Assembly: GCA_037179335.1 (NCBI GenBank)
Contig: JAKZHN010000020.1
Span: forward strand, 186,001-250,000
DNA: 64,000 nucleotides
Source: Cyclaneusma minus
Lineage: Eukaryota > Ascomycota > Leotiomycetes > Marthamycetales > Marthamycetaceae
Direction: 5' to 3'
Of this stretch, positions 12,452-24,537 are shown piece after piece (the first letter of the stretch is position 1; each line of letters starts with the position of its first letter). The position numbers and the translations under genes are program-made. The notes beneath the pieces were generated by a model. That model was not told the DNA's origin. It did not search any database and saw only the letters and a list, made by a program, of their open reading frames with translations.

Positions 12452-13097
12452 TGATATCTGCGCTTTTCCCATCGATGATGCCTCTTGCTCTCGATGATGA
12501 TGATGATTGATGATGATTGATGACTTTCCGTGTGAAGTTTCATCGGGTTCGAGAAAACTAGGGGGAAGCAACGTGCTGTATTCCGCCCGGGGGTCCAATA
12601 CCAAGCAAGCATCTATGCACGTCTCTCACATAAAGTGAATAAACCACTACTTACTTACCTTAGGTACCCAAATACCGCGCAAAGCCTTCAAGAACTTCAC
12701 CCTGCCCAATCGGATTCGGCACCGCGTCTCCACGCCAGTCAACAACGACATCTTCGGCGGCGGCTAGTGCTACCGTCTCGACTCTCCCTCCGAGAACGAA
12801 AGCTCGACTCTCCCCCAGAGAATACGAAGCATTCCAGTGGACCAGTCCGTGAACGAATCCAACGAAGCAGTCTCACCATCCGCGCTGCTCCCATCAAAGC
12901 TTGCCCTCGTCCTCCGTCGCCGCCGCAGTAGCCACCGCTTCAAGATCCACCTAGGTACGGAAACAAGTTTTACAAGATCGGGGCGAATGCAAATGCAATA
13001 CACCAAGGAACAAGCGTAGGAGACCCAAGAAAAGTGTGTCCTATGGCTACAAGCCTACAGTTATGCGACATCATTCGCTAAGTAGCACCTAGGTAAT

Positions 13098-13176
13098 AAA
13101 TAATATGATAATATCCCCAGTGACCAGGAGTGTTCCCAGTGATTCAGAATCTTCCCAAGATTATGCAATATTTAAT
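13098..13176 (+). repeat. Short 19-nt-period repeat (about 4 units)
   Basis: Two clean 19-nt units lie head to tail, AGTGACCAGGAGTGTTCCC and AGTGATTCAGAATCTTCCC, flanked by weaker units. The register and sequence match the array at 5979-6209. Confidence 0.65.
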
Positions 13177-13585
13177 ATTGTCGAAGATTTGGGAAGGAGG
13201 GGTGCAGACTTTTGCTCGTCCCATCTGTAGCACGATTATAATTCCCCGTAACAGTCAAAAAATTAAAATACCTGGAACTCTGGAAGCTAGGTATGATTCC
13301 AGAAGATCAGCCACTCCACACGCCCATAAAACCACACAGCAGCCAGCCACTTCCGCCCACAAGGTATCGAAACGAAACACAGCAAAATACAGTATAGCAC
13401 AATTGCTTTTGTTAGAAAGCGAAGCCGAAAGACGGTGGTCATACTACACAATCCAAACCAGTTCAACAAACACTGTTCGCAACCCCCCTCCCCCAAATCC
13501 CAATCCAATCCCATCCTCAACCCCACCTATTAACCGCCTCGCAATCTCGAAGAACAGACCATTTTTTCCATCACTCAACAAAACT

Positions 13586-15736
13586 TCAAGCCCCAGCAAC
13601 AGCACCCCCCACCGCCCCCGCCAGCTCCCCAAAAACAACCCCCTTCAACACCGCATCCGGCAACCCCCTCGCCCACCCCCCCGCATCCCGCAACCGCGCT
13701 TTCCACATCTGCCTCTGCTTCTCGCTCAGTTCGCTCCATCTCTTGCCTCCATGGTGTCCCATCGTTTGCGTATCATGCACAACCGCTTTCACACCCGCCT
13801 CGTTCTCATTCCCATCATCATTGCCGTGCAGCACAACTACATTCTTCACATACTCGGGGTTCTGCGATACCAGGTCGAGCAAGCTATCGACGTGTTCTCT
13901 GAACGCCTTTGCCGCTTCTCCTGGCACTTCGCCGGCCTCTGGCTCCGGCGGCGCTGTTTCATCGGTCTCTCCAGAGGCTACAGTTCGGATATGCACCGTC
14001 GCCGTACTTGCTGTTTCGGCTGCCTTGGTGATCGTGACGGTCTCTGTGCCATCTTCTCCTACCGTACCAGGCGGGAGCATCGAGTCCATGATTGCTTGGA
14101 CCTGGTCCTTATCAACAACGCTTCTGGGTTCGCGCATGCGAACGAATGGCTCTAATGTGTCTATGACAAAGCTGGGAATGTAGTCTGTGGCTGATGGACC
14201 GACGGTGTTGCCATAGCGCAGCTCTAGTCCTGCTTGAATAACGATCGCGGCGAGCGAAATGGAGAGCACGGCGCCGACTGTGAGGAATAGGCCGAGCAGG
14301 GTGGTAGAGCGGGAGGAGGGTAATGCCATTACGTAGCGTGGCGTTTTGCTTTGGCCTACTTTGTCGTTGATCGGCAGGGGACTCAAGGGTACTGTGTGCA
14401 CAACAACACTTCCGGATACGGAAACACTGGCAAGCTTCAAATACTGCGGTAGTGTGTCTTTCGAGATCGGATGTGCAGGAGGTGTGTATTCTTCGAAAGC
14501 GATGTTGGTGATTTGGTGGGCATGGGCGGGTTTGAGGGTTTGGAAGGGGACAAGGTTGCTGAATTGCGTTACGGAGGCGTGGAGGGTGTAGTCGAGGGTG
14601 TAGAGGAGGATGCGGCCGTCTTGGCCTACTACGGCGACGGCGAATTGTGTGGTTTGTTGGGGGGAGGAAAGATCGGTGGTGGGAGCGAGGTTTACGACAG
14701 AGAGGCCGGTGGCTTGCTTTACAGTACTGGGGAGCCGAACGGAGAGGGACAGCTTGGCTTTTTGATCAGGGGCGGTGGGTAAGCGGAAGACTTGGAGGAC
14801 GACGCCGCCGCGGGAGTGGATGTTGGTGAGCATGAGAACGAATTCGGGGGTGAGGATTCGGAGAGCGCGGAAGGAGGGAATGGTGGGCTTCTCGGTTGGG
14901 TGTTGGCCGGGTGTTTTATAGATAGAACGGGGCTCTGATGCTTCCTTCTTCGTGATTTCTTGCATGTACATTTCCATTTCCTCGCAATACGCCAATAGAT
15001 ATGTATCAGGGCCGGTTTGGAATATGTCAACGTCGACAGCGTCGTCAGTGAGCCTTATCCGGCCGGGGGTGTCAGGGGCTGTGGCTTTTGTATTCGCATG
15101 GAAAAGCACGACCTCAGCGTCTCCAGACGCCAGGCCTGTCGCAACAGCACCCATCCGAGCGGATCCTTCGTAGCCCTGGGAGAGTCGAAGGACACGCTGA
15201 TATGCATCTTTCGCCCGAGTACTGAAGAGACTCGAGCGACCCGTCTCGTATATCCTTGCTCTAGCATCTTTCTCGGACGATTTGGTGGCAGACTCTTCCA
15301 GGGCGAAAGTCCGGAAATGTTGATTGCGACCTTCCTTCACATCCGCCGGACTGGAGTTGACTCCGGCGTATATGACTGTGTTCTTCCCCTCGCCCTTAGC
15401 CACTGCCAGGGTTGTGACATTATCCTCGTCTTTGCTCAAATCCACGTCCGCAATCTGGTCCAGCGTGTCGGGGTTCGACGTGTCTAGCAGGGTCTGTGAA
15501 GCCACAAAGAAGCACAGTCAGCACATGTTTTCTTGAAGTTCACAGTCAAGACATAGTAGCAGCGATATGGCACAGCACTTGGAAGTTGGCAAACTCACGA
15601 TCTTGTTCCCTACGCCCGTCCTCGAAGCCCCTCCACCACCCCCCACCAGCAACCTCGACGAGTCCTGCAGATTGAAAGCGCATGCATATAGCGGATATCC
15701 CAGCTCACTCTTTGCAGTGGCGATAGTTGGCGCCAT
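13586..15736 (-). CDS. SEC12: Sec12-type guanine nucleotide exchange factor for Sar1
   Basis: ER-membrane exchange factor that activates the GTPase Sar1 to start COPII vesicle budding. Model: complement(join(13586..15493, 15599..15736)), 681 residues; the 105-nt intron 15494..15598 (GTGAGT...TTCACAG) joins GVGNKI to TLLDTSNPD. The N-terminal half is a WD40-like propeller, beginning with the family hallmark ELGYPLYACAF...GGGGGASRTGVGNKI, the glycine-rich loop that in yeast Sec12 binds a potassium ion and contacts Sar1. One hydrophobic segment at about 445-467 (TLLGLFLTVGAVLSISLAAIV) is the membrane anchor, leaving a lumenal tail of about 215 residues rich in acidic and Ala residues. No HDEL-type signal is present. 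The topology (cytosolic propeller, single anchor near two thirds) fits Sec12/Sed4. Confidence 0.92.
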
Positions 15737-17248
15737 GATTTCCCTCCTCTTCTCCGAGTCTTCTCTCAGTAATGGCCTTCAAGTAATGCGAACTTCTTGA
15801 CCCGCGCTGTGCTATTTTGTGTCCAATCCGGTGATCCTAGCACGCCGATTCCAGGGATCCAGTTTCTAAATCAATTTGTCGTCGTTTTCGGGGCCAGCTT
15901 GCATGCGGGAAGCCGAGCGGCCGTAGAGAAAGAGATTTCTTAGGTTTGGTGTGCTGGTGGCAGCGGGCACAGTTGAGCATATATATGTCGTGAACTAGAC
16001 AGGTCGCAGCTGCCAGCTGCTGATGCTGCACGGGGCGATGAAATAAGCTGCAGAGCTAGCCTAGTTCCAGCATGCCAAGCACGCTTTGCCCCACCACCAG
16101 ACTCCATGGTCTCTGCAAGGCTGTGAAACACATATCATTGCATGTCAAGCTGAGGGCATTCAAACAGATCACTATGTACTCTACATTTGCTCAGACTACT
16201 CAGGCCTGTATCATCTATAATATAAATTAGCAGCTCAATAGTCGAAATAAAGTGGAGCAATACATAAGGTAAACTCAGCAGGCGATGGGCCTGATAACAA
16301 CTTAAAACTTCGGCCCTGCCATATACATACAGCGCCTCTTAGAATTGATGTATCGATTGTCCAGTATATTGGGCGTGGGCTATCAAGATCCCAAGTATGG
16401 AAATATGTCGACAAGTGGGATTATGCAAATGTCAACGGCGAGCTTTGCTGCCAGCGATAACAGGCTCCAATTAGGTCCTCCGTCGACGCTTGGAGAACTG
16501 CTGTGTCTACAGCCCGGCCGGCATCTTGCATCACTTCAAAGTTGCAGGACCAAGAAAACTGGCAAGGAAAGATTTTTTTCACGCAATCTATCTAGGCGAC
16601 TGACGGCGACACTTGGTATCAACGCTCTCAGAAACACCGTATTCCTCCCGAAAAGCCTGCCACTCCTTCGTACAGTGCCCGGCTGTTTTCGCAGAATCAA
16701 ATGAAGAAGCGCTATCCATCATGCCCAAGGACATAAATGCCGCGTAACAAAGCCTAGTGACCACTCAGAACTCTCAGAACTCTCAGTACCACCTATCAAC
16801 TCTATCTGTCCTTTTGCAGATGTATTTTTGCCTGCGGAAAGTGTCGAAATCAGGAAACACTGTGGCGGGAATGAAAGACACCTCATCAGTGTAGACAAGG
16901 AGCCTTGCAGGAAGATGCAGAGCCCCCAATGCGACTTGGGGTTGACATGGGAAAACCAAGTCCGTTCCGGGTTGTCCATCCAGAGTGAGTGTCTGGCAAA
17001 CAAACAGAGCCAGAGCCACCAGTATTCGTGGCGATTATGTGACGAAACAAGCGAGACACGCTGCAAAGATCCGACTCCAAGCTCGCCGAACGCCTTTCAT
17101 GTACCAGGCATATATGGAATGCATATGCGTAGCAGACCGTCCGTGAAAAGCATTCTCATCTGTAAAACGTCCGTCCCGTGATCCATGGGTAACATCGCTA
17201 ACAAAAGCAGAACTTGACGAAACATTAGGAGTTATGGCACATCTGGAC
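15737..17248. other. Intergenic region upstream of SEC12 and downstream of CLA4
   Basis: Frames at 16345-16704 (+) and 16719-17181 (both strands) overlap on opposite strands and show no family features. The first 300 bases next to SEC12 are its likely promoter; the last part is the CLA4 3' flank. No tRNA, repeat or transposon signal was seen. Confidence 0.6.
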
Positions 17249-20193
17249 TTATTTTTGCTTGCGGAAGTTCAGCAAGCTGGCGAGACTGTCCACACCGCTG
17301 CCGTTCTTCAAGAAATCGTGTCCAAGAAGCTCGATGGCGCTGGCTCTGGAACGGATGTCGACACAAAGACAGACGCTGAGGAAAGCCTTCAGCTCCTTGC
17401 TGAGTTTGTCGGGATGCTTCAGGCGGGGTGTGCCGTTGGTCGCAATTAGATACAGCGCCTTGAGGGGCTCCTCGTTCAGGTAGGGTGGTTCGGACTCAAT
17501 CATCTCAATAGCCATGATTCCGAGAGACCAGATATCAACCTTGGGACCATACTCTTTTTGCTTGACGACCTCCGGAGCCATCCAGTAGGGAGTACCGACC
17601 ATGGTAGCACGCTTCGACTTAGTCTCAGTGAGCTTGGCACAGAAACCAAAATCGGCTGCTTGGAGTTAGTAACAGTACTACGGAGGGATGCATCTGGAAA
17701 CTTACTAATCTTGACGTGGCCACGAGCATCAAGGAGAACATTGTCACTCTTGATATCTCGGTGGATGATGTTCTGTTGATGCAGATGCTCCAATCCACGA
17801 CAAGTCTACGAGAATCAGCATTGATACGCATGGCATGCTCAAAAAAACAAGGAAACATACCTCTAAGCAGATTGTCGAAATCTGAGGCTCAGTGATGTGT
17901 GGGTTGTTGTCAATGACATCAGTCAAAGCACCACCCTCCATATACTCCATAACAACCCACAACTCCGAGAAGTTGTTGCGCAAAAAGGCGTCTAAAAAGT
18001 TTACAATATTCTTGTGCTTCGAATCCTTCATCACCATAATCTCATTGACAATGAGCTCTTTCCTTGGCTGATGAGCCAGATCCATCTGCTTAATGGCAAC
18101 CTGAGCCCTGGAGCCCTGCTCTTGGAGAACCTGCTGAGCAACGGCAGAAGTAGCCGTCTCCTTGACTTTTGCGACGTAAACTGATCCAGAAGCACCTTGA
18201 CCAATCTTCTTTTGCTTCGAGTAAGATTGGTTCGGGTCATCCTTGGAGACCGCCTCCTTGAGCTTTGCCATTACTTCATTTTCGGTCATGGTAGACATCC
18301 GAACATCTTGTTTGCGCTCAGAAGCAGGGGGCTTGGCATTGAGAGCCGCTTCAGCAGCCTTAACAGCCGCATTCTGGGCGACTCCATTCGAGCTGGGTGC
18401 GCCTGTTGGTTGCTTAGTGGCCACATTGAGAGGCTTGACTTGCGCAACGGGACCGGGAAGGCGGCTAGGTTGCTGAGCCTGAGCCTGGCCATTGGCGGGG
18501 CCTCGAGGCGCAGCAGACACATTGGCGCCGTTTTGATACTTGAGGCCAGGTCCGCTTTGATCCGCACGCTGATGACCAGCTGGAGACTGGTTTCGGCTGC
18601 TTGTTGCCGATGATGGCTGCGGACGGTTTTCATTGGCTGCCGATGGAGCAGATGGAGCTTGACGTTGTGCACGCAGAGAGCCTGCAGGGGCACCTGCCTG
18701 TTGGCGAGGAGCAGATGGAGCTGCCCTGGTAGGGTTGAAACGATCACTAGCAATAGCTCCACCACCAACCTCTTGCTGTGCCATAGGGGGGCGGCTCTTG
18801 GGCAAAGATGCATTGTATTCCTCAAGCTCCCGTCGCTCAGCTTCAGCACGCTTCTGTGCTTCGTAGGCTTGGCGGTCATCAGACTTCGGCTGGTAGTTTG
18901 TGGCCATACCCTGCATTTGCTGACGTTGCTGCTGTGCCTCTGGGGGGCTCGGACGGCGAGGAGGTTCTTGTGTACGGTTCGACGAGGCACTGCCATAGCT
19001 GTCCGTACGCTGAATACCAGGAGGTGCTGGCCTTGGTGGCGCAACACCGTTACTCGGTAGGCCATTGGAGTATCCCAGCTGCTTGCTGTGATTCGGATTG
19101 ACTGAGGGTGATGGGGTGAGGCTGCTGAATTGCTTCGGATCCTCGGCACGCTTGGTGATGTCGGAGTAGAACTCCAACACCTCAAAGACAGCTTGAGGGT
19201 TTCGCTCATAGTCTTCCTTGGTGATCGCAGAAGAAGCAAGGAGCTTCGCCCACTCTTGTGGCAAGCCTACAAAGTTTCCTGTGGTCGGATCGAAGCCAAC
19301 GTGAACAGCATGCTCGAAGTTGGTGGGGTTGCTGACTCCACCGATGCCCGGGCACTTCATGTAGATAGCATCAATCCAATCATACATATCGTTTTCATCC
19401 CTGAGCTTCACCTGCAGGGTACGGTACCCACTAGCATCATCTTCGCCAGGGCTGTTTGACCGTCCGTTTCTGTTGCGCTTAATTTCGAATATGATTCCTG
19501 CTGCCTCAGCCCGGGCGACACTGGTCACGTCGGTCAAGAAAACAGTGTAGAGAGCCTTTCCGTCTGCGCTCTTGTGGAAATCCAGGGTGTCTTTCCGCAA
19601 AACAAGATATCTCTTGTTCCAGGAACTGACAAAAAGCGCCTTGCCCTCCTTCACCTGAGCCCAACCATCTCTCAAGATTGTCAGGCCTCCGCCAGTTGAG
19701 GCAGGCGTCATGTCACTTGCGCTCATCTGTCTAGCCGAAGCTAACGACACCGTGGAGCCTGTGTAGGTGGAGGTCGCAGTGCGAGTAATGGGCGAATTGA
19801 TCTGCATATTCTGCATATTGCCCGGAAGATTGGCAGTGTTCGGGGTAAGGCTGACTTGAGAGGGTTGATGGCGGAGTCGCTCGCCTGAAGGACGGTCGAC
19901 GGGAGGACGAGGTGCGGGACCAGGGTTCATAAATTGACCGTGACCGTAGATATTACTATGATGATGTTAGAAGCGGCACTGACAACATGGGCCGCCGGGA
20001 ACGCTGAAGGCAGGAGGTGGTGGGCGCAGTACATCCGGTGAATCCTTCACACAGCCTTATGACACAGGCGAGACGAGCCGCACAATGAACCCCGCAAAAG
20101 AGGATGACAAGGAAGCGCCGCCACCTAACCACAGTGGCAGAGCAGGAGAGGAACGAGCAGAAAGCAGACTCACCCGTTAGTCGGAGCAGCCAT
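17249..20193 (-). CDS. CLA4: PAK-family serine/threonine kinase Cla4 (PH, CRIB, kinase)
   Basis: Cdc42/Rac effector kinase controlling polarity, septation and filamentous growth. Model: complement(join(17249..17655, 17706..17805, 17861..19955, 20174..20193)), 873 residues. The first exon is only 20 nt (MAAPTNG); the 218-nt intron 19956..20173 (GTGAGT...CATAG, branch CTAAC) leads into NIYGHGQFMNPGP, a characteristic N-terminus of fungal Cla4. Two further introns are 55 nt (17806..17860) and 50 nt (17656..17705). Domains: PH about 101-208, CRIB/PBD about 214-246 (core FEHAVHVGFDPTTGNF), a Gln/Pro/Ser-rich linker, and the kinase about 585-855 with GQGASGSVY, an insertion of about 20 residues before AIKQMD, HRDIKSDN, DFG and GTPYWMAPE. 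Ste20-type kinases lack the PH domain, which decides the name. With STE11 8 kb away, two members of one signalling network are neighbours, though not co-transcribed. Confidence 0.95.
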
Positions 20194-21890
20194 GTCTACA
20201 GAGAGTGCACGGCTCCGACAGATCCAAGCCGGCGCAGCGGAGCAGCAGGACTTCGCACACGACGACGAGCTTGGAGATGTGCAGGTATGGAGGGGTACGG
20301 GCGGGCTCAGTGAAACACACGACGCTCGCTTTCTTCGGCTGGTGTAGAGCGGCTAGAGGTCCACGGTACTGCGGACAACAACGCAGGGCGACCGAGGAAT
20401 GCAGCGGCGTCGAGGTAGTGGACAGCGGTGGTGGTCGCGGAATTGAGTATCGAGGAGAGGCGCGACTCCTATCAGGGATCCGGTGCCAAGGAGGAGCGTG
20501 TTCGAGAGGGTGTCGGGCACCCTTTGACGATTTGGCGCTTGAATGCCCCTTGCTCTCGTCGATGCGAGCGAAGGGTCGTCGGGCGAGGTCGTCGTGGTTG
20601 TGGTTCAGACGCAGCGGGCGGGAGAGTGGTTCGCAGGAAGTAGGAAGAGGAGCAGGTAGTGTTGAGTCTTGCCGCTGGCACGCTCCATGTGCTTCGGGTT
20701 CTGGCTGCCCGCTTAGCGCACGCGCTAGTCTCTGCTATGGGCTTCCCAATCCCAGGCACGCCCCAGGGTCCAGTCCCAGTGTCTGACTATGTTGGAACAG
20801 CAATTTATTTCGAACACGCTGTCCGCTATTTCTTAATACGGTATATTTATGCTTCTTGGAGCTGCTTTCTTGTTGGCAAATAGGTCCACTGATTGACGAG
20901 TTCACAGAGTGTGGAGAGGCACGTTATTGATCGGATTCAGAGATTCAATGCTGTCTTGGACGGTGGCCGCCCCCTTTGTTGAAACATGGTCCAGCGCCCT
21001 ACGACTGAAAGCTCGCCGTGCAGTTCGCCAGCTCACTAACCAACACCAACACCAACACGGCTGATTCGATACTTGAAAGACTCATACTCAGCTGTTCCGG
21101 CGGCTATTCAGCGTCTGGTGGATGCTTTTTTTCACGATGCACCCCACTTCTCAGTATGTTACAAACGACGCTGCGACAGAACACCCTGCGTAGGGGATCA
21201 CAGCTTGGACGCTTTTTTGCCTCTCGCCGTGCACCAGACTCCCTCCATGCGAAAGTCAAAGCACTCCACGCATTGGCGCCGCAATTTGCCCATGAACCAT
21301 AGCACAAGTGCGCAATGCAACAATGAAGAACGCGGGCCGCCCAGCTGCCTCTTCATCCACTGGGATCGCGAGCCGGAACACCACCACCAGACGTTCGGCA
21401 ACAAGGGACTGGGACTCGCCATCCAAACAAACCTTCCAAAGATTCACCAACGCAGACTCGCACAACCAATACCAACAGAAGCTGGTCGGCATCAGACCTA
21501 CCGAGTACTACCCAGCGCGGCGAACAAGATGTCCCGCCAGTCCTGTGGTGTTTTAGAAAAGCCCAGAGTGTCACAGCTGCCTTTCTTCTGAGGTACAGCG
21601 CCGCGCACTGCCTTGATCAAATGTTTCACCTCACAATTTGCCACCGCAAGGCAGCGAGAACCGACGCCAACTATTTATCAACACGCCGGAAACTCTCTGT
21701 CTTTCATAAAAACCAAATCTGGTCGATGCCGCTATATCGCTGACCAAGGTTACCGATTTTACGGCTGCCCCTTATTCATCGGCAATTATTCTTCGGCAAT
21801 TCTAGCCCCAAAATCGAAGCTTCCAAATCCAGGCCAAGTCCACCTCAGCCTCACAAAGCGCGAACGCCATTTCTCTGCCTTAATTTCAAC
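20194..21890. other. Divergent intergenic region upstream of CLA4 and the 21891 gene
   Basis: About 1.7 kb. GC-rich open frames at 20205-20786 and 21073-21591 overlap frames on the other strand and lack recognisable motifs. Probably promoters and leaders of the two divergent genes. A short (CAACAC)n stretch lies near 21040-21058. Confidence 0.55.
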
Positions 21891-22490
21891 ATGGCCGACG
21901 GCGACAAAGATCCGCAACCACCAACGCCCCTATACGTCGTGATACCCCCTTCCGCCTTATTCGCCGCCCACTGGTCATTCTTCATCCCTGAACTCTTGCC
22001 TTTCGATCCCATTACCAAGCGCCACGAAGAGTCCAAACTTGGCCGTCGCATCCACGCCACCGGCGACTGTCTGAATGGCTTCAAACTAGAAATTATTCGC
22101 AACTACGACATCAGCAAGCATCGCAGTGTAAGAACGAGACGATTTGCCATAGGCCTGCTTCCTTCAAAGTGTTTGCAGTCTGTGCGAAAATTCGCCGATG
22201 ACGACGTCAAGGGCTTGCGGAAGGATGACGATGAGGGCGGTGGATATGTTGATAATGAGCCGACTGATGATTTTGAAAAGTTGTGTGTTGAGGTGGAGAC
22301 GCCTGGACCGAGCTTGAATTCTGCACAAAGTAATGGAAGAAGGGTTAAAAGTGAGGTCAAGGACTGTCAATGGTGGGTGAGGAAAGTGGTTGAGGCTTTG
22401 GAAGAGAGGGGCATGGTTGAGCCTCTCCTGGGGAGAGACGGCGACATCAAAAGTGTCAAAGACATGGTATCGGCACTGCCTATGCACTGA
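21891..22490 (+). CDS. Uncharacterised fungal protein
   Basis: Single-exon frame of 199 residues with its start in a good context (CAACATGGCC). The N-terminal half reads like a conserved small fungal family: YVVIPPSALFAAHWSFFIPEL, then GRRIHATGDCLNGFKLEIIRNYD, and a C-terminal CQWWVRKVVEALEERGMVEPL. I recognise the type as an uncharacterised family found in many Pezizomycotina but cannot name a function. There is no signal peptide or membrane segment. The middle (about 105-145) is acidic and probably disordered. The WW and conserved His/Gly positions suggest a compact globular fold. A coding call is supported by the biased composition and the family-like segments, not by a known domain. Confidence 0.75.
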   Translation: MADGDKDPQPPTPLYVVIPPSALFAAHWSFFIPELLPFDPITKRHEESKLGRRIHATGDCLNGFKLEIIRNYDISKHRSVRTRRFAIGLLPSKCLQSVRKFADDDVKGLRKDDDEGGGYVDNEPTDDFEKLCVEVETPGPSLNSAQSNGRRVKSEVKDCQWWVRKVVEALEERGMVEPLLGRDGDIKSVKDMVSALPMH

Positions 22491-22751
22491 TCCAGGATCA
22501 GATTGCAAAAAGAAACACGCACATGAGAATTCACTGTGAAAATGGTAAGCGAGGACTTGTGAGAAAAGAAGGCAAGTGGAGCGCGAAGGACCGGTTTCTA
22601 TCATCTGTAGGTAGCCATCACATTTTCAACGAATCTTTACCCCTGTTGGTTCAGTCCTTTCTCTGCCGCGATTAACCAGTTGAACACTGATACTCGAAGC
22701 GCGCGCCAGAAGTTCAGCTGGCTGCCTAGATGCTGGCCAATACGTCGGGGC

Positions 22752-23756
22752 TCATATACTCGTTATCCAGACATACTCCCACGAGTACCTGTACTCGTAT
22801 CGTACTGGTGGCAGGACCGTGTCGAGGTATTTGTCGGGCCAGTCGATGTTGGTGTTTTTCCAGGCTACACTATATGCTTTGAGTCTTTCCCACGGCTCAG
22901 GATACCAACCGGATTGATGCCAGTCAATAACTGCAACGATTCGTGAAGGACCGTCCCCAGACTTTGAGATCAAGATGTTGCTCAGATCCAGATCAGCGTG
23001 TGTGAAGACGATTGGGACGTCGTCGGAGAGGCCTCGAAGCTCTTCAGTCTCCTGGCGGACATTCTTGTACTTGTTGCGTGCGGACTCACGACGAATGGAA
23101 AGCCGAGCGAATGCATCGTGGAAAGCGGCGGCATTGGGAAACGGACCGGCGGGGTAAGCATCGCCGTCTTCAAAGAGGAAATCATGTATGCCTTGGCCGC
23201 CCAGATGGCCGAGCATGGTGCCTGAGCCTGATTGTCTGATCCGCCGCCATTGAGAGATCATGGTGCGGAGCTGCTGGCAGATTCGGGACTTTTCATCGTC
23301 TCCCAGCCCCTCCCATCGCTCAGAAAGAGGATCGCCGTTGACCAGCTCGAGATACAAGAATGTCTCCTCGCCGTCCCGTGTCCAACCATAGACTTGAGGT
23401 ACAGGCACTTCATGCCCCAAATGCTGGCCGATGAACCACATGCACTGTGCCTCAGCATTCGTCACATAGGTGCCCCACTTTACTAATAGGCGCCGTTCTG
23501 GAAAACGGACAGGTTTCGGTCGCCATCTTCCGGTGATGTCGATGCCCTGCTCCGAAGCAGCAAGGCGAATCTCGGCTGGCGTTGGCAGGTCTGTGTTGTT
23601 TCCGGAATAGAAAGTATCGCCAGAGGGGAGGTCCTTCAAACAGACGGTGATGGGGTCCGGACGTGCAATGCGGGATTGCGGCCGAGTGAAGAGACCTGCG
23701 TAGCGTGTCCAGAGATGTTGCCAAAGCGTGCGAGGCGTGCTGAGAAGGCTGCCCAT
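22752..23756 (-). CDS. Aminoglycoside phosphotransferase (APH)/choline kinase-fold protein
   Basis: Single exon, 334 residues. Protein-kinase-like small-molecule phosphotransferase fold: the catalytic loop is HADLDLSN (His253, Asp255, Asn260), and the metal-binding Asp follows as VIDWHQSG (Asp279). The N-lobe runs from about 90 (LLVKWGTYVTNAEAQ, with the likely ATP-site Lys in LLVKWG) to 140 (ELVNGDPL). Fungi carry large families of these proteins, and their substrates are mostly unknown; resistance to aminoglycosides should not be assumed. There is no targeting signal. The gene lies between the 21891 gene and SAC3, both housekeeping-like, and has no cluster partners that hint at a substrate. 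Confidence 0.85.
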   Translation of the reverse strand: MGSLLSTPRTLWQHLWTRYAGLFTRPQSRIARPDPITVCLKDLPSGDTFYSGNNTDLPTPAEIRLAASEQGIDITGRWRPKPVRFPERRLLVKWGTYVTNAEAQCMWFIGQHLGHEVPVPQVYGWTRDGEETFLYLELVNGDPLSERWEGLGDDEKSRICQQLRTMISQWRRIRQSGSGTMLGHLGGQGIHDFLFEDGDAYPAGPFPNAAAFHDAFARLSIRRESARNKYKNVRQETEELRGLSDDVPIVFTHADLDLSNILISKSGDGPSRIVAVIDWHQSGWYPEPWERLKAYSVAWKNTNIDWPDKYLDTVLPPVRYEYRYSWEYVWITSI

Positions 23757-24537
23757 GGCCGATCGATGATAGTGCGACCGTATGGGGCGAGGTAGTTGAT
23801 AACAAGACTTCTGGCACGCGCTTACATAGGTTCAATGTTTCAGCTTCTCGGCAAGCGCTAACGAGGTGCCGAGCTGGCGCTAGTGTCGCCTGACTGATGA
23901 AATGATTGGGCAGCATGTGGACACCGGCGTACACATAGATAGGGACTCGACTGAGGAACATTGAAGCACCAGATCTGCAAACGACCACACCTACAGCTTT
24001 ACGTGCAGCAGTCTCGAACCTCTAAACCTCGCTCTGGACACAATCAACCACATAATTCACTCATCACTCTCTACGTAATATCATGTGCTCTGAACCTCAA
24101 TAATGTGATAGTACAACAGTCCTTCTTTTCTACCTAGGAGCAGAGCTCTCAATACTAGTATCTAGAAGAAGAAAAGTGTCCGTCTTTCGAAAGCAGCAAA
24201 GCTTCTTGAATATGCTTCGATCCACCTCCCCAGAACGTGAGGAACGACTTCTTCTCCGAGAAACGAAGTGCGCTTTTGTATGTACAACGCAAAGAAAGAA
24301 CCTGCCGTAGACATGCCTTCCATCGACAAGCCTCCGCAACGTTATCCATCACGCCATCCATCCAAGCCAGAGAAGACGCCTTGCAATGCTTTTCTTTCCG
24401 TATAGACAACTCCGCCCGCGCACGCCTTGCTCAAAGAAACCATCAAAAGGTAAAGCAGAGATAACAACTTTCCCATCAACACCGTCTCATGCTACCTACG
24501 CAAAACTCCCGTTTTTCAATCTCGATGCGATCTTTCC
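23757..24537. other. Intergenic region upstream of the APH gene
   Basis: Holds the APH-gene promoter side and the 3' flank of SAC3. Only shadow frames (23452-23988 and 24155-24464) are present; no RNA gene or repeat was recognised. Confidence 0.6.

Larger units (their letters stand above)
11533..13585. other. Intergenic region between STE11 and SEC12 3' ends
   Basis: About 2 kb with no convincing gene. Short open frames at 11602-12006 and 12635-13019 are low in complexity. The region includes a 38-nt T tract at 12411-12448, GATGAT-rich sequence at 12476-12522 and a short 19-nt-period repeat at 13098-13176. Confidence 0.65.

Noticed and set aside
13130..14155. A 341-codon plus-strand frame
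   Set aside because: Its second half lies antisense to SEC12, whose coding sense is well supported; the composition is that of a shadow frame.
8604..20193. STE11-SEC12-CLA4 as a functional signalling gene cluster
   Set aside because: SEC12 is unrelated, orientations differ and spacers are long; the proximity of the two kinases is probably chance synteny.
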